NCBI RefSeq assembly: GCF_004342905.1
Contig: NZ_SMAN01000012.1
Span: forward strand, 1 to 64,000
Length of the DNA stretch: 64,000 nt
Direction: 5' to 3'
Source: Melghiribacillus thermohalophilus
GTDB taxonomy: Bacteria > Bacillota > Bacilli > Bacillales > Alkalibacillaceae
Below the pieces are notes generated by a model. That model did not search any database and was not told the DNA's origin. It saw only the letters and a program-made list of their open reading frames with translations. Shown here piece by piece: positions 1-8,637 of this stretch. A program made the translations under genes and the position numbers. Within the stretch, counting starts at the first letter, position 1, and the number at the start of each line of letters is the position of its first letter.

Positions 1-426
1 TCTTCCTTTCTATTGGTTTTGGTTTGGGTTACTATTAACAATAGAGGAAGATTCTGCATTTTTCAATTTTCAGCACACTTCATTGGGGAGAGCCAGCATA
101 AGCTATAATCACTAAAATCAGTAAGTGTACGAATTCCAGCATCATCAGTCTGAAACTGAAATAAACCCCGTATCTAGTAATTTTTTTGAATGGTAATAAT
201 CATCACAATACCGAAAAACGGGGAAAAAGGGAAGGCATCCAAACAATCAAGACTCTCCTTATAGCTGAACAGCAAGCTATGTTTAGATTTTTTAAGGAAT
301 GGGAACACCAAATCCTGATTCCCAACCTCATCCCTTTAAGAGTGACTTCAAGTCACCTTTTTCATAAATTCGACATGTGCCAGGAATTTATCAGGTTTTG
401 ATATATTTTGTCGAACAACCCTTCTT
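1..426. other. No convincing gene; small inverted repeats
   Basis: I see no coding region with a credible ribosome site here. Bases 1-15 and 39-51 form an imperfect inverted repeat (TCTTCC..CTATTG against CAATAG..GGAAGA). A short palindrome at 342-356 (GTGACTTcAAGTCAC) is followed by five T on the + strand and could be a weak terminator for a gene left of the window. Confidence 0.4.
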
Positions 427-1266
427 TTATAACTGGCTAAAATCAGCCACCATTCGATCAAATAATTCTTGTTCCTCCAGATACGGTACATGGTTACTGT
501 GTTCAAAAATATATAGCTTTGATGCCGGGATTAAATCGTGGATTTCTTTCGAGCAATCCAGCGGACACTGGGCATCATGCCGTCCGCAGTAAACGATGGT
601 GGGGACGCCAATGTTTTTAAGATCTTCTCTAATATCGTATTCAGGAAGCTCTTGAAACGAATAATAGTCCAGTCTTCTGTTGACAACCCTTCCGCTGCTG
701 GGCTTTGCAAAATATTCATCAAACTTTTCCGGGTGATGCAGTGACATCTCTGTCCACTCTCTGCCGGCTTTTGCTTTTTCCTCTTTTGATGCTTCCTTTG
801 ACTTCAAAATTGAAAAAATTTCTTTCAATCTTGGATTCAGCGGATTTTGCCTGCTGTATATGCTCCCTGGATGTTCCATATACTCTTGGGATGCCGCTGC
901 TCCGCCTACCATGAGTTTTGTCAACGATTCCGGGTATGATGCTCCATAAACGAGGCCAATCATACCTCCGGTGGAATGACCGGCAAACCCCCACTTTTCA
1001 ACATTTAAAGCTTTTCTCAAGGCTTCCAGATCTTTGACGGTTTCTTTCATGCTTAATTCCTTATCATCCTTCACCCGGCTGGAGGAGCCTGTCTCTTTCA
1101 GGTTTACAAGATAAACCGTAAACTGATTCACAAACCGATCGGAAAAATAATCTCCCCGCTCATTGAACTCACTATATAAATGGGTGACACATAAAGGCTC
1201 TCCTTCTCCACACACAAAAACTTCAAAATCTCCCCGTTTGGTAGAAACCATTTTCCTTGTCCACAT
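427..1266 (-). CDS. alpha/beta hydrolase fold protein
   Basis: A cytoplasmic alpha/beta hydrolase of 279 residues, within the usual size for the family. The nucleophile elbow GHSTGG sits near residue 96, the acid is probably the Asp of GRHDAQCP near residue 229, and the catalytic His lies in HSNHVPYLE close to the C terminus. The start at 1266 has GGAGG seven bases upstream. There is no signal peptide. The substrate cannot be read from sequence; proline iminopeptidase-like or ester hydrolase activity are both possible. It stands alone, 130 bp downstream of the kinase-like gene on the same strand. Confidence 0.9.
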   Translation of the reverse strand: MWTRKMVSTKRGDFEVFVCGEGEPLCVTHLYSEFNERGDYFSDRFVNQFTVYLVNLKETGSSSRVKDDKELSMKETVKDLEALRKALNVEKWGFAGHSTGGMIGLVYGASYPESLTKLMVGGAAASQEYMEHPGSIYSRQNPLNPRLKEIFSILKSKEASKEEKAKAGREWTEMSLHHPEKFDEYFAKPSSGRVVNRRLDYYSFQELPEYDIREDLKNIGVPTIVYCGRHDAQCPLDCSKEIHDLIPASKLYIFEHSNHVPYLEEQELFDRMVADFSQL

Positions 1267-1396
1267 GCCACTTCCTCCATGTTGAAAATATTCCCCTAAT
1301 CAAATGTTCTATACAAGTCGGTTTGTTCCCTTTATTGTTTCTCTGTTATTACAAATCTATTTGGAGGAAAATTAGTTCATAACCTATATATACCCC

Positions 1397-1951
1397 TCAA
1401 CCTTTTACGAGTTTAATAATCTCCCGAATAACAGAATCAACTTCATCTGGCTTTTGAATCACCAACAGATAATCAGCTTCATCTTCTCTCGGAAAATTTG
1501 CACTTTCCTCATTCATCAGCTCTTGCTGTCTTGCCAGCAGTTCTTGATAAGAGATGGGCATCCTAAATATGTTAGTGCTGCGCTTACTTTTCCCAACCCG
1601 CTCCTCAAGAACATCATCAGCCAAATCAAAAAACACCAGAACACGTATAAACCCCTTATTACGATAGTATTCAAGCCACTTGATCCGATCCTGCCGATTC
1701 AGGTTCGAATTGCATAAAATAAGATGGTGATTGGTTTCGCGAACCGCATAGTCCACAAGGGTCTGGGTGAGGGCATGCTTAATTTTATTTGGCCCCTGTT
1801 TCGGCAATAATGCCGGGTAATACGTGTTGAGGAATTCAGCCTGATGATCCTGGTCGATGACGACGGAGTTGGGCAATTGTTTTTCTAAGGATTTTGCAAA
1901 TGTCGTTTTCCCGCTATGGGTTTTTCCGACGGTCATGATGACTAGTCTCAT
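1397..1951 (-). CDS. P-loop ATPase / kinase-like protein
   Basis: A 184-residue P-loop NTPase. The Walker A motif GKTHSGKTT lies at residues 9-17, and LILCNSNLNRQDR near residue 80 resembles the loop of small-molecule or nucleic-acid-end kinases (zeta-toxin/AAA_33 type). The segment VFFDLADDVLEERVGKSKRS resembles their lid region. No second domain is present. It starts 15 bp after the hydrolase stop at 1967, so the two are probably co-transcribed. The phosphate acceptor is unknown. Confidence 0.85.
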   Translation of the reverse strand: MRLVIMTVGKTHSGKTTFAKSLEKQLPNSVVIDQDHQAEFLNTYYPALLPKQGPNKIKHALTQTLVDYAVRETNHHLILCNSNLNRQDRIKWLEYYRNKGFIRVLVFFDLADDVLEERVGKSKRSTNIFRMPISYQELLARQQELMNEESANFPREDEADYLLVIQKPDEVDSVIREIIKLVKG

Positions 1952-1966
1952 GAAAGCTCACTCCAA

Positions 1967-2806
1967 TCACATCATTGTCTTAACAAAATTCTCAATACCT
2001 TTCTCCAGTTCTCTCTGATTTTCCAGGTATGTATGGTGAGCGCCATTTATTTTCATGATTTGGGAATGTGGGAACTGGAAGGTTCGGTAATGGTCAGGGC
2101 CTATTGCGTGATCATGTTCTCCTGTGATCACTAAAACCGGTTTTTCTATTTCTCTAGTTAACGGGGTGAAGTCCTTAAAATATTCTTCTGATGAAAAAAC
2201 ATATTGTTGAAATGAAGACTTCATTTCCAATGACTGGTCAATGCGGTCTATTATTTTTTTGTTATCAGGGTTCATAAATTGAAATGAATCATAAAGATCA
2301 CGTTTTCGAAGCTCCTCTAAAGTTCGATTGAATAAGGCGGTTAATTCTTCTATGTGATCTCTCGGTATTTCAACAGAAGGCAGCTGCAATGTCCGAAGCC
2401 CCTTTTGAATCTGATATTCTAATGAATCCTTCATGTTTAATGTAGCATTGAATAAAATCACCCCTTTTGTATACTCCGGATATTGATCAGCATAGTTAAC
2501 AGCCAGAATTCCACCAAAGGAATGTCCCATGAGTACCCATTCATCGATATGAAGCTGCTGCCTGATATCCTCCAAATCATCCACCAGCTTTTTTAACGAA
2601 TAATGTTCTTCTGGATCCGGATCTGAACGACCGCAGCCTCTTTGATCCAGGTAGATCATATCCAGATGTTCCTCAAGGATAATGCCCGCTATTTCTTGAA
2701 AAGATTTGCTCCAGTACCCCGGGCCTCCATGCAGGTAAACACACGGAATTCCCCTTCCGCTGCGTTCCACGTTTAATTGAATTCCATCTCTAACGGTTCG
2801 TTTCAT
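1967..2806 (-). CDS. alpha/beta hydrolase, proline iminopeptidase-like
   Basis: A 279-residue alpha/beta hydrolase of the prolyl-aminopeptidase-like type. It shows the oxyanion signature HGGPGYWS, the nucleophile elbow GHSFGG, an acid in TGEHDH and the catalytic His in GAHHTYLE. An open frame continues upstream to 2956, but the ATG at 2806 has GAGGAGG about seven bases away and the upstream codons fall in a repeat array, so 2806 is chosen as start. It is the first gene of a two-gene unit with the downstream kinase-like protein. The substrate, peptide or ester, is not determinable. Confidence 0.88.
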   Translation of the reverse strand: MKRTVRDGIQLNVERSGRGIPCVYLHGGPGYWSKSFQEIAGIILEEHLDMIYLDQRGCGRSDPDPEEHYSLKKLVDDLEDIRQQLHIDEWVLMGHSFGGILAVNYADQYPEYTKGVILFNATLNMKDSLEYQIQKGLRTLQLPSVEIPRDHIEELTALFNRTLEELRKRDLYDSFQFMNPDNKKIIDRIDQSLEMKSSFQQYVFSSEEYFKDFTPLTREIEKPVLVITGEHDHAIGPDHYRTFQFPHSQIMKINGAHHTYLENQRELEKGIENFVKTMM

Positions 2807-2923
2807 ATTTACACCTCCTCTATTTTCATTCCTATTGACGGATGATACCTCTTCATTTTTCCTTCCTGGTCTCTTTGGAACTTCCAGCCGATTCAAGTTT
2901 CCCGGTTGAACGTTAAGGAATAA

Positions 2924-3112
2924 ATCAGGGGTTACATCCCCTGAATCAGGATTCATCTACCAGGTATCAGGATTCAGACACCAGGAATCAGGGCTTACAT
3001 GCTAAATATCAGGATTCAGTCAACGGAAATCAGGACTTATATGCAAAATATCAGACTTCGCACACTGATTATCAGGACTTATTCATCAAGGATCAGACTA
3101 AAAAAACTGACC
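2924..3112. repeat. Nine-unit degenerate 21-bp tandem array
   Basis: ATCAGG or ATCAGA recurs at 2924, 2945, 2966, 2987, 3008, 3029, 3050, 3071 and 3092, every step exactly 21 bp. The unit head is ATCAGGAyTyA; the remaining ten or so bases vary freely. The last unit runs into the uspA terminator. Two turns of B-DNA is about 21 bp, so all heads face the same side of the helix. No stem-loop, dyad or open reading frame runs through the array. Confidence 0.85.
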
Positions 3113-3135
3113 TGTACATATGGCATCAGGTCAGC
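3100..3135 (-). terminator. Rho-independent terminator after uspA-like gene
   Basis: Read on the minus strand, CTGACCTG and CAGGTCAG pair around a 12-base loop and are followed by seven T. It lies just past the stop of the universal stress protein. Confidence 0.8.
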
Positions 3136-3148
3136 TATATAAACATGT

Positions 3149-3580
3149 TTACGGAACAATGGTTACCGGACAGCTGGATTCATGGAGTACGCTGTAACTG
3201 ACACTTCCAAGCACTTTGCTTTTCATCATGCCGAGTCCTCTGGATCCCATAATAATGCCGGTACATCCTGGCAATTCTTCAGCAGCCTTAATGATTTCCT
3301 TTTCCGGAAGTCCAATTAACATTTTCTTCTCAATATTTACTTTTGCGTCTTTTATATGTGGCTCCATTTTTTCGAATACTTCTTTGGCCATCATTTCTCG
3401 ATATTCAGCCAGCTGGCTTTCTTTTATGAATCGTTTGACGTAATGAACATTTTGATAGCTTGGCTGAACATTGACAAGCAGGATATCAGAATTGGTTTCC
3501 TCAGCTATGTCAAGGGCATATTTCAACGCTTTCACAGAATGTTCAGAACCATCAACTGGTACAATAAATGTTTTTCCCAT
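3149..3580 (-). CDS. Universal stress protein (UspA family)
   Basis: A 143-residue cytoplasmic UspA-type protein. The N-terminal IVPVDGSEHS motif and the C-terminal GSRGLG...GSVSYSVL segment form the ATP-binding pattern of nucleotide-binding Usp proteins (G-2x-G-9x-G-S). The frame opens at 3598, but the ATG at 3580 is preceded by AAGGAGG at proper spacing, so it is taken as the start. It follows the TerC gene by 90 bp on the same strand and may have its own promoter. Its role would be stress or stationary-phase survival, which is inferred from the family only. Confidence 0.93.
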   Translation of the reverse strand: MGKTFIVPVDGSEHSVKALKYALDIAEETNSDILLVNVQPSYQNVHYVKRFIKESQLAEYREMMAKEVFEKMEPHIKDAKVNIEKKMLIGLPEKEIIKAAEELPGCTGIIMGSRGLGMMKSKVLGSVSYSVLHESSCPVTIVP

Positions 3581-3670
3581 ATATTTTTCCTCCTTCATAC
3601 ATTAACATTTCTACAAAAAATGATATTATCCTATCGTATTATTGAACTTCTTGTGAATCATTCCCTGGAA

Positions 3671-4447
3671 TCAGACAGCATTTTCCCTTTTCCGCTTTTG
3701 TCCTTTTGACGAAAGAAACCATCCAGCAGCTGCAGTCCCCACAAGTACTGTATAGAAAATCAATTTCCAGAGAGTTGAATGGGCAAAATGCTCGGAAATG
3801 AGCCCAATGTCAGGATGTGCCAGGGTGATGACAGACAGTTTTATACCGACCCATCCCACGATTAAAAAGGCGGCTGTTTCGAGTCCGGGCCTGCTGTTTA
3901 ACAGATTGACAAACAGATTCGCTGCAAAACGCATAATGATGACACCAATCATTCCCCCGGCAAACACGACCAAAAATTGTCCTCCATCCATGCCCCCGAT
4001 TGTCGGAAGGGGTGTTGCCGGCAATGCGACAGCCAGTGCCACAGCAGCCAGAATGGAATCCACTGCAAATGCCAGATCGGCAAATTCTACTTTCGCTACT
4101 GTTCCCCAGAATCCGGATGGGGCTTTCTTTGGTTTTTTGCTCTTATGATGATCTTCTTTTCGGACATATTTTTTGATTAAGTAATTGATGGCGATATACA
4201 GAAGATAGAGCGCACCAATGGCCTGTACCTGCCATACATCCACCAGGAATGAGATAATAAATAAAGACCCAAGACGTAGTATCATGGCACCCAGCAATCC
4301 ATAAAACAAAGCTTTCTTCCGTTTGTCTTCTGGAAGGTGCTTAACCATGATCGCAAGCACCAGCGCATTGTCCGCTGCCAGAATCCCTTCCAGTCCAACC
4401 AGGACAAGCAATACCCAGCCATATTCCATCAATAAACCCCAATCCAT
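3671..4447 (-). CDS. TerC family integral membrane protein (probable Mn2+ exporter)
   Basis: A 258-residue membrane protein with about seven hydrophobic segments. The TerC signature acidic motifs are present: EGILAADNALV near residue 20 and VEFADLAFAVDSILAAVAL near residue 116. TerC/YkoY/MeeF-type proteins export manganese, in part to metallate secreted enzymes. The start at 4447 has AAAGGAG upstream. A yybP-ykoY Mn2+ riboswitch lies directly upstream, which strongly supports manganese as the ligand and substrate. The last residues GQKRKREN are basic and probably cytoplasmic. Confidence 0.93.
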   Translation of the reverse strand: MDWGLLMEYGWVLLVLVGLEGILAADNALVLAIMVKHLPEDKRKKALFYGLLGAMILRLGSLFIISFLVDVWQVQAIGALYLLYIAINYLIKKYVRKEDHHKSKKPKKAPSGFWGTVAKVEFADLAFAVDSILAAVALAVALPATPLPTIGGMDGGQFLVVFAGGMIGVIIMRFAANLFVNLLNSRPGLETAAFLIVGWVGIKLSVITLAHPDIGLISEHFAHSTLWKLIFYTVLVGTAAAGWFLSSKGQKRKRENAV

Positions 4448-4568
4448 TGAACATCCACTCCTTTAACTATTGGTTAAACATCGTGAGAGTGCGCTGATAC
4501 GTCGATGTGATTTGTACTTTGTGGCAGTTACCCTTATCTTCTGCAACCTGTACCATTTTAAGCAAATT

Positions 4569-4598
4569 AAAAAACCTTTACCGCGCATGCGATAAAGG
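4569..4598 (-). terminator. Second terminator in tandem, upstream of terC
   Basis: CCTTTATCGC and GCGGTAAAGG pair on the minus strand and are followed by six T. It sits five bases beyond the first terminator's T-run and shares its CCTTTA core, so it could act as a fail-safe or compete for pairing with the same aptamer strand. Confidence 0.65.
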
Positions 4599-4603
4599 CC
4601 CGT

Positions 4604-4639
4604 AAAAAAGACCTTTACGCATTCCGCACGTAAAGGTCT
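4604..4639 (-). terminator. Riboswitch expression-platform terminator 1
   Basis: AGACCTTTACG and CGTAAAGGTCT pair on the minus strand and are followed by six T. The 5' arm overlaps the aptamer's 3' P1 strand, giving the switch its mutually exclusive fold. Confidence 0.85.
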
Positions 4640-4720
4640 CGCTAACAACTTATCGTTGCCAATAAAGCCGGAGAGGTTACCTCTCGTAATGACGACTTTA
4701 TTGTCCAGCTACTCCCCTTT
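4631..4720 (-). promoter_or_regulatory. yybP-ykoY Mn2+ riboswitch aptamer
   Basis: On the minus strand, AAAGGGGAGTAGCTGG (4720-4705) is the characteristic 5' half of the yybP-ykoY aptamer, and GAGACCTTTA (4640-4631) is its 3' closing half, pairing as P1. Between them, hairpin segments with CGAGAGGTAACCTCTCCGG are visible. The 3' half of P1 is shared with the following terminator stem, as expected for an ON switch in which bound Mn2+ frees terC transcription. The motif match is by eye. Confidence 0.88.
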
Positions 4721-4771
4721 AGAAGAGAAAAAGATCGATTCAGTTTTCTGATTCCAATTATACATCATTCA

Positions 4772-6442
4772 CTATGAATTTACGAATGATTTTGATTCTG
4801 GTTTCATAATTTCCGCAAATTTTTTGACCGGGAGCATGTCTTCGTCTAATCCATAGTCCCCGAATAAATGATCAATCATTAATTTTGCGATGGTTTCATC
4901 CCGCTCCGTTTCAGCCCGCTCAATAGCATGGGCAGCTAAATAAATGTCCGTCATCATATTGGCCAGACGTTTGGCATGATAAGTCTGGGCGTCTTCATCC
5001 TGATCCTGTAAATACTGAAGGGCTGTCTGCAGTTTTTTCATTTTCTTTTGAATCGGCTGGAGCCAGGTTTGATCCATGGTGCTGCCATCGAGCATCTGGT
5101 GGATTTTTTTGAAAAAGAGCTCGTGGACCTGATATTTTTTGATCAGTCGCAGCACTTCCAGTCCGAGGATGTTGGCGGTTCCTTCCCAGACGGTCAGCAC
5201 CTGGGCATCACGCAGTAGCCGGGGGGTGACAAAATCTTCAATATACCCATTGCCCCCGTGCATTTCAATAGCTTCATGAGAAAAATCAATGGCTTCATCT
5301 GCTGTTCGGGCTTTTAATAAAGCGATCAGCAAACGGTTCATGGCTACTTGTTCATCTGTCACACGATCCCGATCATTCATCACCTGGTCAAACATTTCAA
5401 TCAACTCATATAGGGCAGAAAGCTGAATTTCATAACGGGCCTGCAGATTTGTCAGGGTTTCCTTGACCATTGGATATTGTATAATTTTGTTCCCGAAGGC
5501 TTCCCGCCAGCCCGCATACTCGTGGGCTTCCTTCAAGGCCCGCTTCATGATGCCAACAGAAGCGATGGCGTTACAGACCCTGGATAAGTTCAGCGCTTCC
5601 ATCATATAGTAAAACCCTTTTTTCGGGTCCCCCACCAGATAGGCCCTGGAACCTTCAAACACAATTTCTGCTGACGGAACAGCTCGAACGCCGAGCTTAT
5701 CCTTAAGCCGGCGCACCTGTATATCATTGATCGATCCATCTTCTTTTCGCCAAGGAACCAAAAAGAGACTCAGTCCTTTTGTACCTGGCTCACTCCCCTC
5801 TATCCGGGCGAGAACTGCTGCCACTCCACATTGCCCGGCATTGGAGGCAAAATATTTTTCCCCAAACAGACGGTATCCATCACCATCCTGGACAGCCTTC
5901 ACCTCATTGGCCCCTACGTCGGATCCGCCCTGACGCTCCGTTAAAAAGGTCGCCCCTTCATAAAGCTCCACTTCGCCAGTGGAAAGCACATGGGGGAGGA
6001 AGGTTTCCCGCAAATGATCATCGGCAAAATGATCGATTAAGTACGCTACGGCCATGGTCAAAGTGACCGGGCAATAAAAACCAGGTTCCACCTGTGAGAG
6101 TAAGTACCCCTGGGCATAGCTGTATAAATAATTCCCTTTCCGGCCCAGTTCGGGAATTGGTTTGTGGACATACCCCACAATTCCCGCATTGTACGTATCT
6201 TCAACCGTCTTTTGATAGCCTTCATTCACCCAGATTTCCGATACATCATCACCAAAACGGTTATATTTAATCAGCTTCGGCTGCCCTTCCCGATCGGTAT
6301 GAACGGCCCGGGGGTCAAATTCTTCGTAGCATTTGTCATAAAACGTCTCCAGTTCCTGGACGGCATATTCGTACAATTCGGGATCCAGTTTGTCCTTTAA
6401 AATTCTTAGCAGTACGGCTTCCTGATCATAAAATTTACTCAT
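4772..6442 (-). CDS. Acyl-CoA dehydrogenase, AidB-like
   Basis: A 556-residue FAD-dependent acyl-CoA dehydrogenase of the AidB-like branch. LTERQGGSD near residue 166 is the flavin-binding loop, and EMHGGNGY and WEGTANI near residues 393 and 421 carry the substrate and catalytic-Glu region. It is longer than the 380-residue short-chain enzymes because of an extended N-terminal domain and a C-terminal helical tail. It probably oxidises an acyl-CoA made by the upstream ligase, passing electrons to ETF. Its ATG overlaps the ligase stop by four bases, so the pair is translationally coupled. Confidence 0.93.
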   Translation of the reverse strand: MSKFYDQEAVLLRILKDKLDPELYEYAVQELETFYDKCYEEFDPRAVHTDREGQPKLIKYNRFGDDVSEIWVNEGYQKTVEDTYNAGIVGYVHKPIPELGRKGNYLYSYAQGYLLSQVEPGFYCPVTLTMAVAYLIDHFADDHLRETFLPHVLSTGEVELYEGATFLTERQGGSDVGANEVKAVQDGDGYRLFGEKYFASNAGQCGVAAVLARIEGSEPGTKGLSLFLVPWRKEDGSINDIQVRRLKDKLGVRAVPSAEIVFEGSRAYLVGDPKKGFYYMMEALNLSRVCNAIASVGIMKRALKEAHEYAGWREAFGNKIIQYPMVKETLTNLQARYEIQLSALYELIEMFDQVMNDRDRVTDEQVAMNRLLIALLKARTADEAIDFSHEAIEMHGGNGYIEDFVTPRLLRDAQVLTVWEGTANILGLEVLRLIKKYQVHELFFKKIHQMLDGSTMDQTWLQPIQKKMKKLQTALQYLQDQDEDAQTYHAKRLANMMTDIYLAAHAIERAETERDETIAKLMIDHLFGDYGLDEDMLPVKKFAEIMKPESKSFVNS

Positions 6443-7959
6443 TGCGCATGCTCCTTTTCCCGCAGTTGATGTTTTAAAATTTTTCCGGTGGCATTGCGGG
6501 GCAGTTCGACGATTTGCTCATACACCCGTGGGATTTTGAATTTTGCCAGTTTCCCTTCCAGGAAGTCTTTGCATGTCTCTTCCATGTTTTCCATCGGCTC
6601 ACCTGCCACCACGAAGGCTTTCACCGTTTCGCCCCAGTCTGGATGTGGTGTTCCAATAACGGCCACATCCTCAATGGCCGGATGGGTTTTCAGCGTATCC
6701 TCAATTTCTTTTGGATAAATGTTGACACCCCCGGAAATAATCATGTCATTCTTTCGGTCCACAATCCAGATATAGCCGTCTTCATCAAATCTCGCCATAT
6801 CGCCGGTATAGAGCCAGCCATCCTTTATCGCTTCCTTCGTTTTTTCGTCATCTTTGTAATAGCCGACCATATTGCCTTCTCCTCGCAGGATGATCTCCCC
6901 GATTTCGCCCGGTTCAACATCCTCACCTTCCGCATTGACAATTCGCACCTCACAGTTCAAAGCAGCCCGCTTGCCGATACTTCCGGCTTTCGTTTGATGA
7001 TCTTTTGGGCTAAGGAACGTGCCGTTTGGTCCGGCTTCGGTGAGACCATACACACACATGAGCTGATCTGTCTGGAATTTTTCCTGAACAAATTGCACTT
7101 CCACCTGGGACAGTGGAGCTCCCCCATAAATCCATCGCTTTACACTGGACAAGTCATATTGTTCAATTTCTGGGTGTTTGGCAGTCAGCAGGTAGGCTAC
7201 AGGTGCTCCAAAAAAGTGGGTGACTTTTTCTTTAGATACAAGCTGAAGCAGTAGATCTGGTGTGAAGGTTGGTGCCAGTACATGGGTTGCCCCCACATAC
7301 GTTCCTGCGACGAAAAAGAGGTGCAGCGGTGCTGAGTGGCTAAGAGGCATCATATGCAGAATCCGTGAGTCATCGTTCATTCCGGTTTCAATGCACATCA
7401 TGGTGGCAACCGTTAAGGCACACCGCTGGGAAAGCAGCACACCCTTTGGTTTGCCTGTAGTACCGGATGTATACAGCATAGTGGATAGGTCATCTTCTTT
7501 TAGGGTACATGCAATTGGCGTATTGGAACCGCTTTCAATTACGTTATGTAAAATTTCCACGCCGGGATGACTCGGTTTTCCTGTGGTGATCCAGAGTATC
7601 GGATATTCTTCAACCAGCGGGGCTGCCTGTGCCCAGATCAGTTCATGACCAATCAATGCCTTTGCCTCACTATGTTCGAGAATGTATCGGATTTCCTCAG
7701 TAGTGAGTTTGGCGTTTATCGGCACAATGATGGCGCCAAGACGCTGCACAGCAAAATAACTGTACACAAAATCCATCGTATTTGGTGAAAATAAAATCAC
7801 CTTGTCCCCCTGAGTAATTCCTTTTTCTTTTAAGGCACTGGCCAGCTGATTGACCTTTTGATCCACCTCTTTATACGTGAAACGTTCCTTTCCTGAGACA
7901 AATCCCTCTTTGTTCGGAAACTTTCTCGCATTTCTTGCCAGCAATTCGGAAATATTCAA
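6439..7959 (-). CDS. Fatty acyl-CoA synthetase (AMP-forming)
   Basis: A 506-residue member of the ANL adenylate-forming family. MLYTSGTTGKPKGV near residue 163 is the AMP-binding P-loop, YGLTEAGP the A5 motif, GWLYTGD and DRKNDMIISGGVNIYP the A7-A8 hinge, and GKILK near the C terminus carries the catalytic Lys. It would activate a medium- or long-chain carboxylic acid with CoA and ATP in the cytoplasm. The gene overlaps its neighbours by four bases on each side, forming the centre of a MerR-ligase-dehydrogenase operon. Confidence 0.94.
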   Translation of the reverse strand: MNISELLARNARKFPNKEGFVSGKERFTYKEVDQKVNQLASALKEKGITQGDKVILFSPNTMDFVYSYFAVQRLGAIIVPINAKLTTEEIRYILEHSEAKALIGHELIWAQAAPLVEEYPILWITTGKPSHPGVEILHNVIESGSNTPIACTLKEDDLSTMLYTSGTTGKPKGVLLSQRCALTVATMMCIETGMNDDSRILHMMPLSHSAPLHLFFVAGTYVGATHVLAPTFTPDLLLQLVSKEKVTHFFGAPVAYLLTAKHPEIEQYDLSSVKRWIYGGAPLSQVEVQFVQEKFQTDQLMCVYGLTEAGPNGTFLSPKDHQTKAGSIGKRAALNCEVRIVNAEGEDVEPGEIGEIILRGEGNMVGYYKDDEKTKEAIKDGWLYTGDMARFDEDGYIWIVDRKNDMIISGGVNIYPKEIEDTLKTHPAIEDVAVIGTPHPDWGETVKAFVVAGEPMENMEETCKDFLEGKLAKFKIPRVYEQIVELPRNATGKILKHQLREKEHAQ

Positions 7960-8351
7960 CGTGATTCCTCCCCCTTTAGTTGTTGAAGGCGTGATTGAAA
8001 ATCTTGAAGCAATGATTCCATTTCCTCCCTCAGCGCGACCATATCCTGAATTTTTTCATCCACCTCCTTGATTTTTTTCCTGCCATACTGGATCGTAACC
8101 TCCAGCTGCTTTTTCCCGGAGCGGTCCTGATCAAACATATTGATCATTTCGGCAATTTCCTCAAGGGAAAAGCCAAACCGCTTCCCCCGCAAAATGAGCC
8201 GGAGATGCGTCCGGTCTTTTCGGGAATAGATTCGCTGCCCGCCCTCTGTCCGGCCGGGATGAATCAGCCCCCGCTCCTCGTAATAGCGAATAGTTCTGGT
8301 ACTGATATCAAATTCATGGGCAAGATCGGATATGGTGTAGGTTTGTTCCAT
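7956..8351 (-). CDS. MerR family regulator (LiuR-like)
   Basis: A 131-residue MerR-type activator or repressor. The winged helix is ISDLAHEFDISTRTIRYYEE at residues 7-26, followed by the second wing RTEGGQRIYSRKD and a C-terminal coiled coil. No cysteine cluster is present, so it is not a metal sensor. MerR proteins of this shape fused to acyl-CoA catabolic operons (LiuR type) respond to acyl-CoA or branched-chain intermediates. A palindrome inside its own promoter fits autoregulation. It is the first gene of the operon. Confidence 0.92.
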   Translation of the reverse strand: MEQTYTISDLAHEFDISTRTIRYYEERGLIHPGRTEGGQRIYSRKDRTHLRLILRGKRFGFSLEEIAEMINMFDQDRSGKKQLEVTIQYGRKKIKEVDEKIQDMVALREEMESLLQDFQSRLQQLKGEESR

Positions 8352-8388
8352 TTTATTTCACAACTTCCTGAAAATTTTGTGTACTTCT

Positions 8389-8417
8389 ATTCTAGTTTAC
8401 GTTAACGTTAATGTCAA
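8389..8417 (-). promoter_or_regulatory. Promoter with MerR/LiuR-type operator
   Basis: Minus-strand TTGACA (8417-8412) and TAGAAT (8394-8389) are 17 bp apart. The spacer holds TTTACGTTAACGTTAA (8396-8411, + strand), an inverted repeat centred on GTTAAC that resembles LiuR sites. An operator in the spacer is the usual MerR arrangement. Confidence 0.75.
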
Positions 8418-8520
8418 TGATGAATAAAGGCATTGCATCCCCTCATAGCTTAACGGGCAACTTTTAAAGAGGGCATTCGTATCAATGGTCTTGCTGGTCA
8501 CCTTTAACCCAATTAAACAC

Positions 8521-8552
8521 AAAAAAAGTCCGTCAACAATCTTTTCACGGAC
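8521..8552 (-). terminator. Terminator downstream of the cupin locus
   Basis: On the minus strand GTCCGT and ACGGAC pair around a 13-base loop, followed by seven T. Confidence 0.75.
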
Positions 8553-8637
8553 AAAATGAAGCATCTTTTGTTTTTTAGGAAAAGTCGGAGACAATAAATC
8601 CTTAAGATTCGGCACACATTGTTAAATACTTGAAGCA

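Noticed and set aside
1-51. Inverted repeat at the left edge as an IS end
   Set aside because: No transposase remnant or second copy of the repeat is visible nearby.
2807-2956. N-terminal extension of the hydrolase frame
   Set aside because: It reads through repeat units without a ribosome site, while the ATG at 2806 has an ideal one.
8397-8615. Minus-strand 72-residue ORF downstream of the cupin gene
   Set aside because: It overlaps a clear terminator and the MerR promoter and has no start signal.
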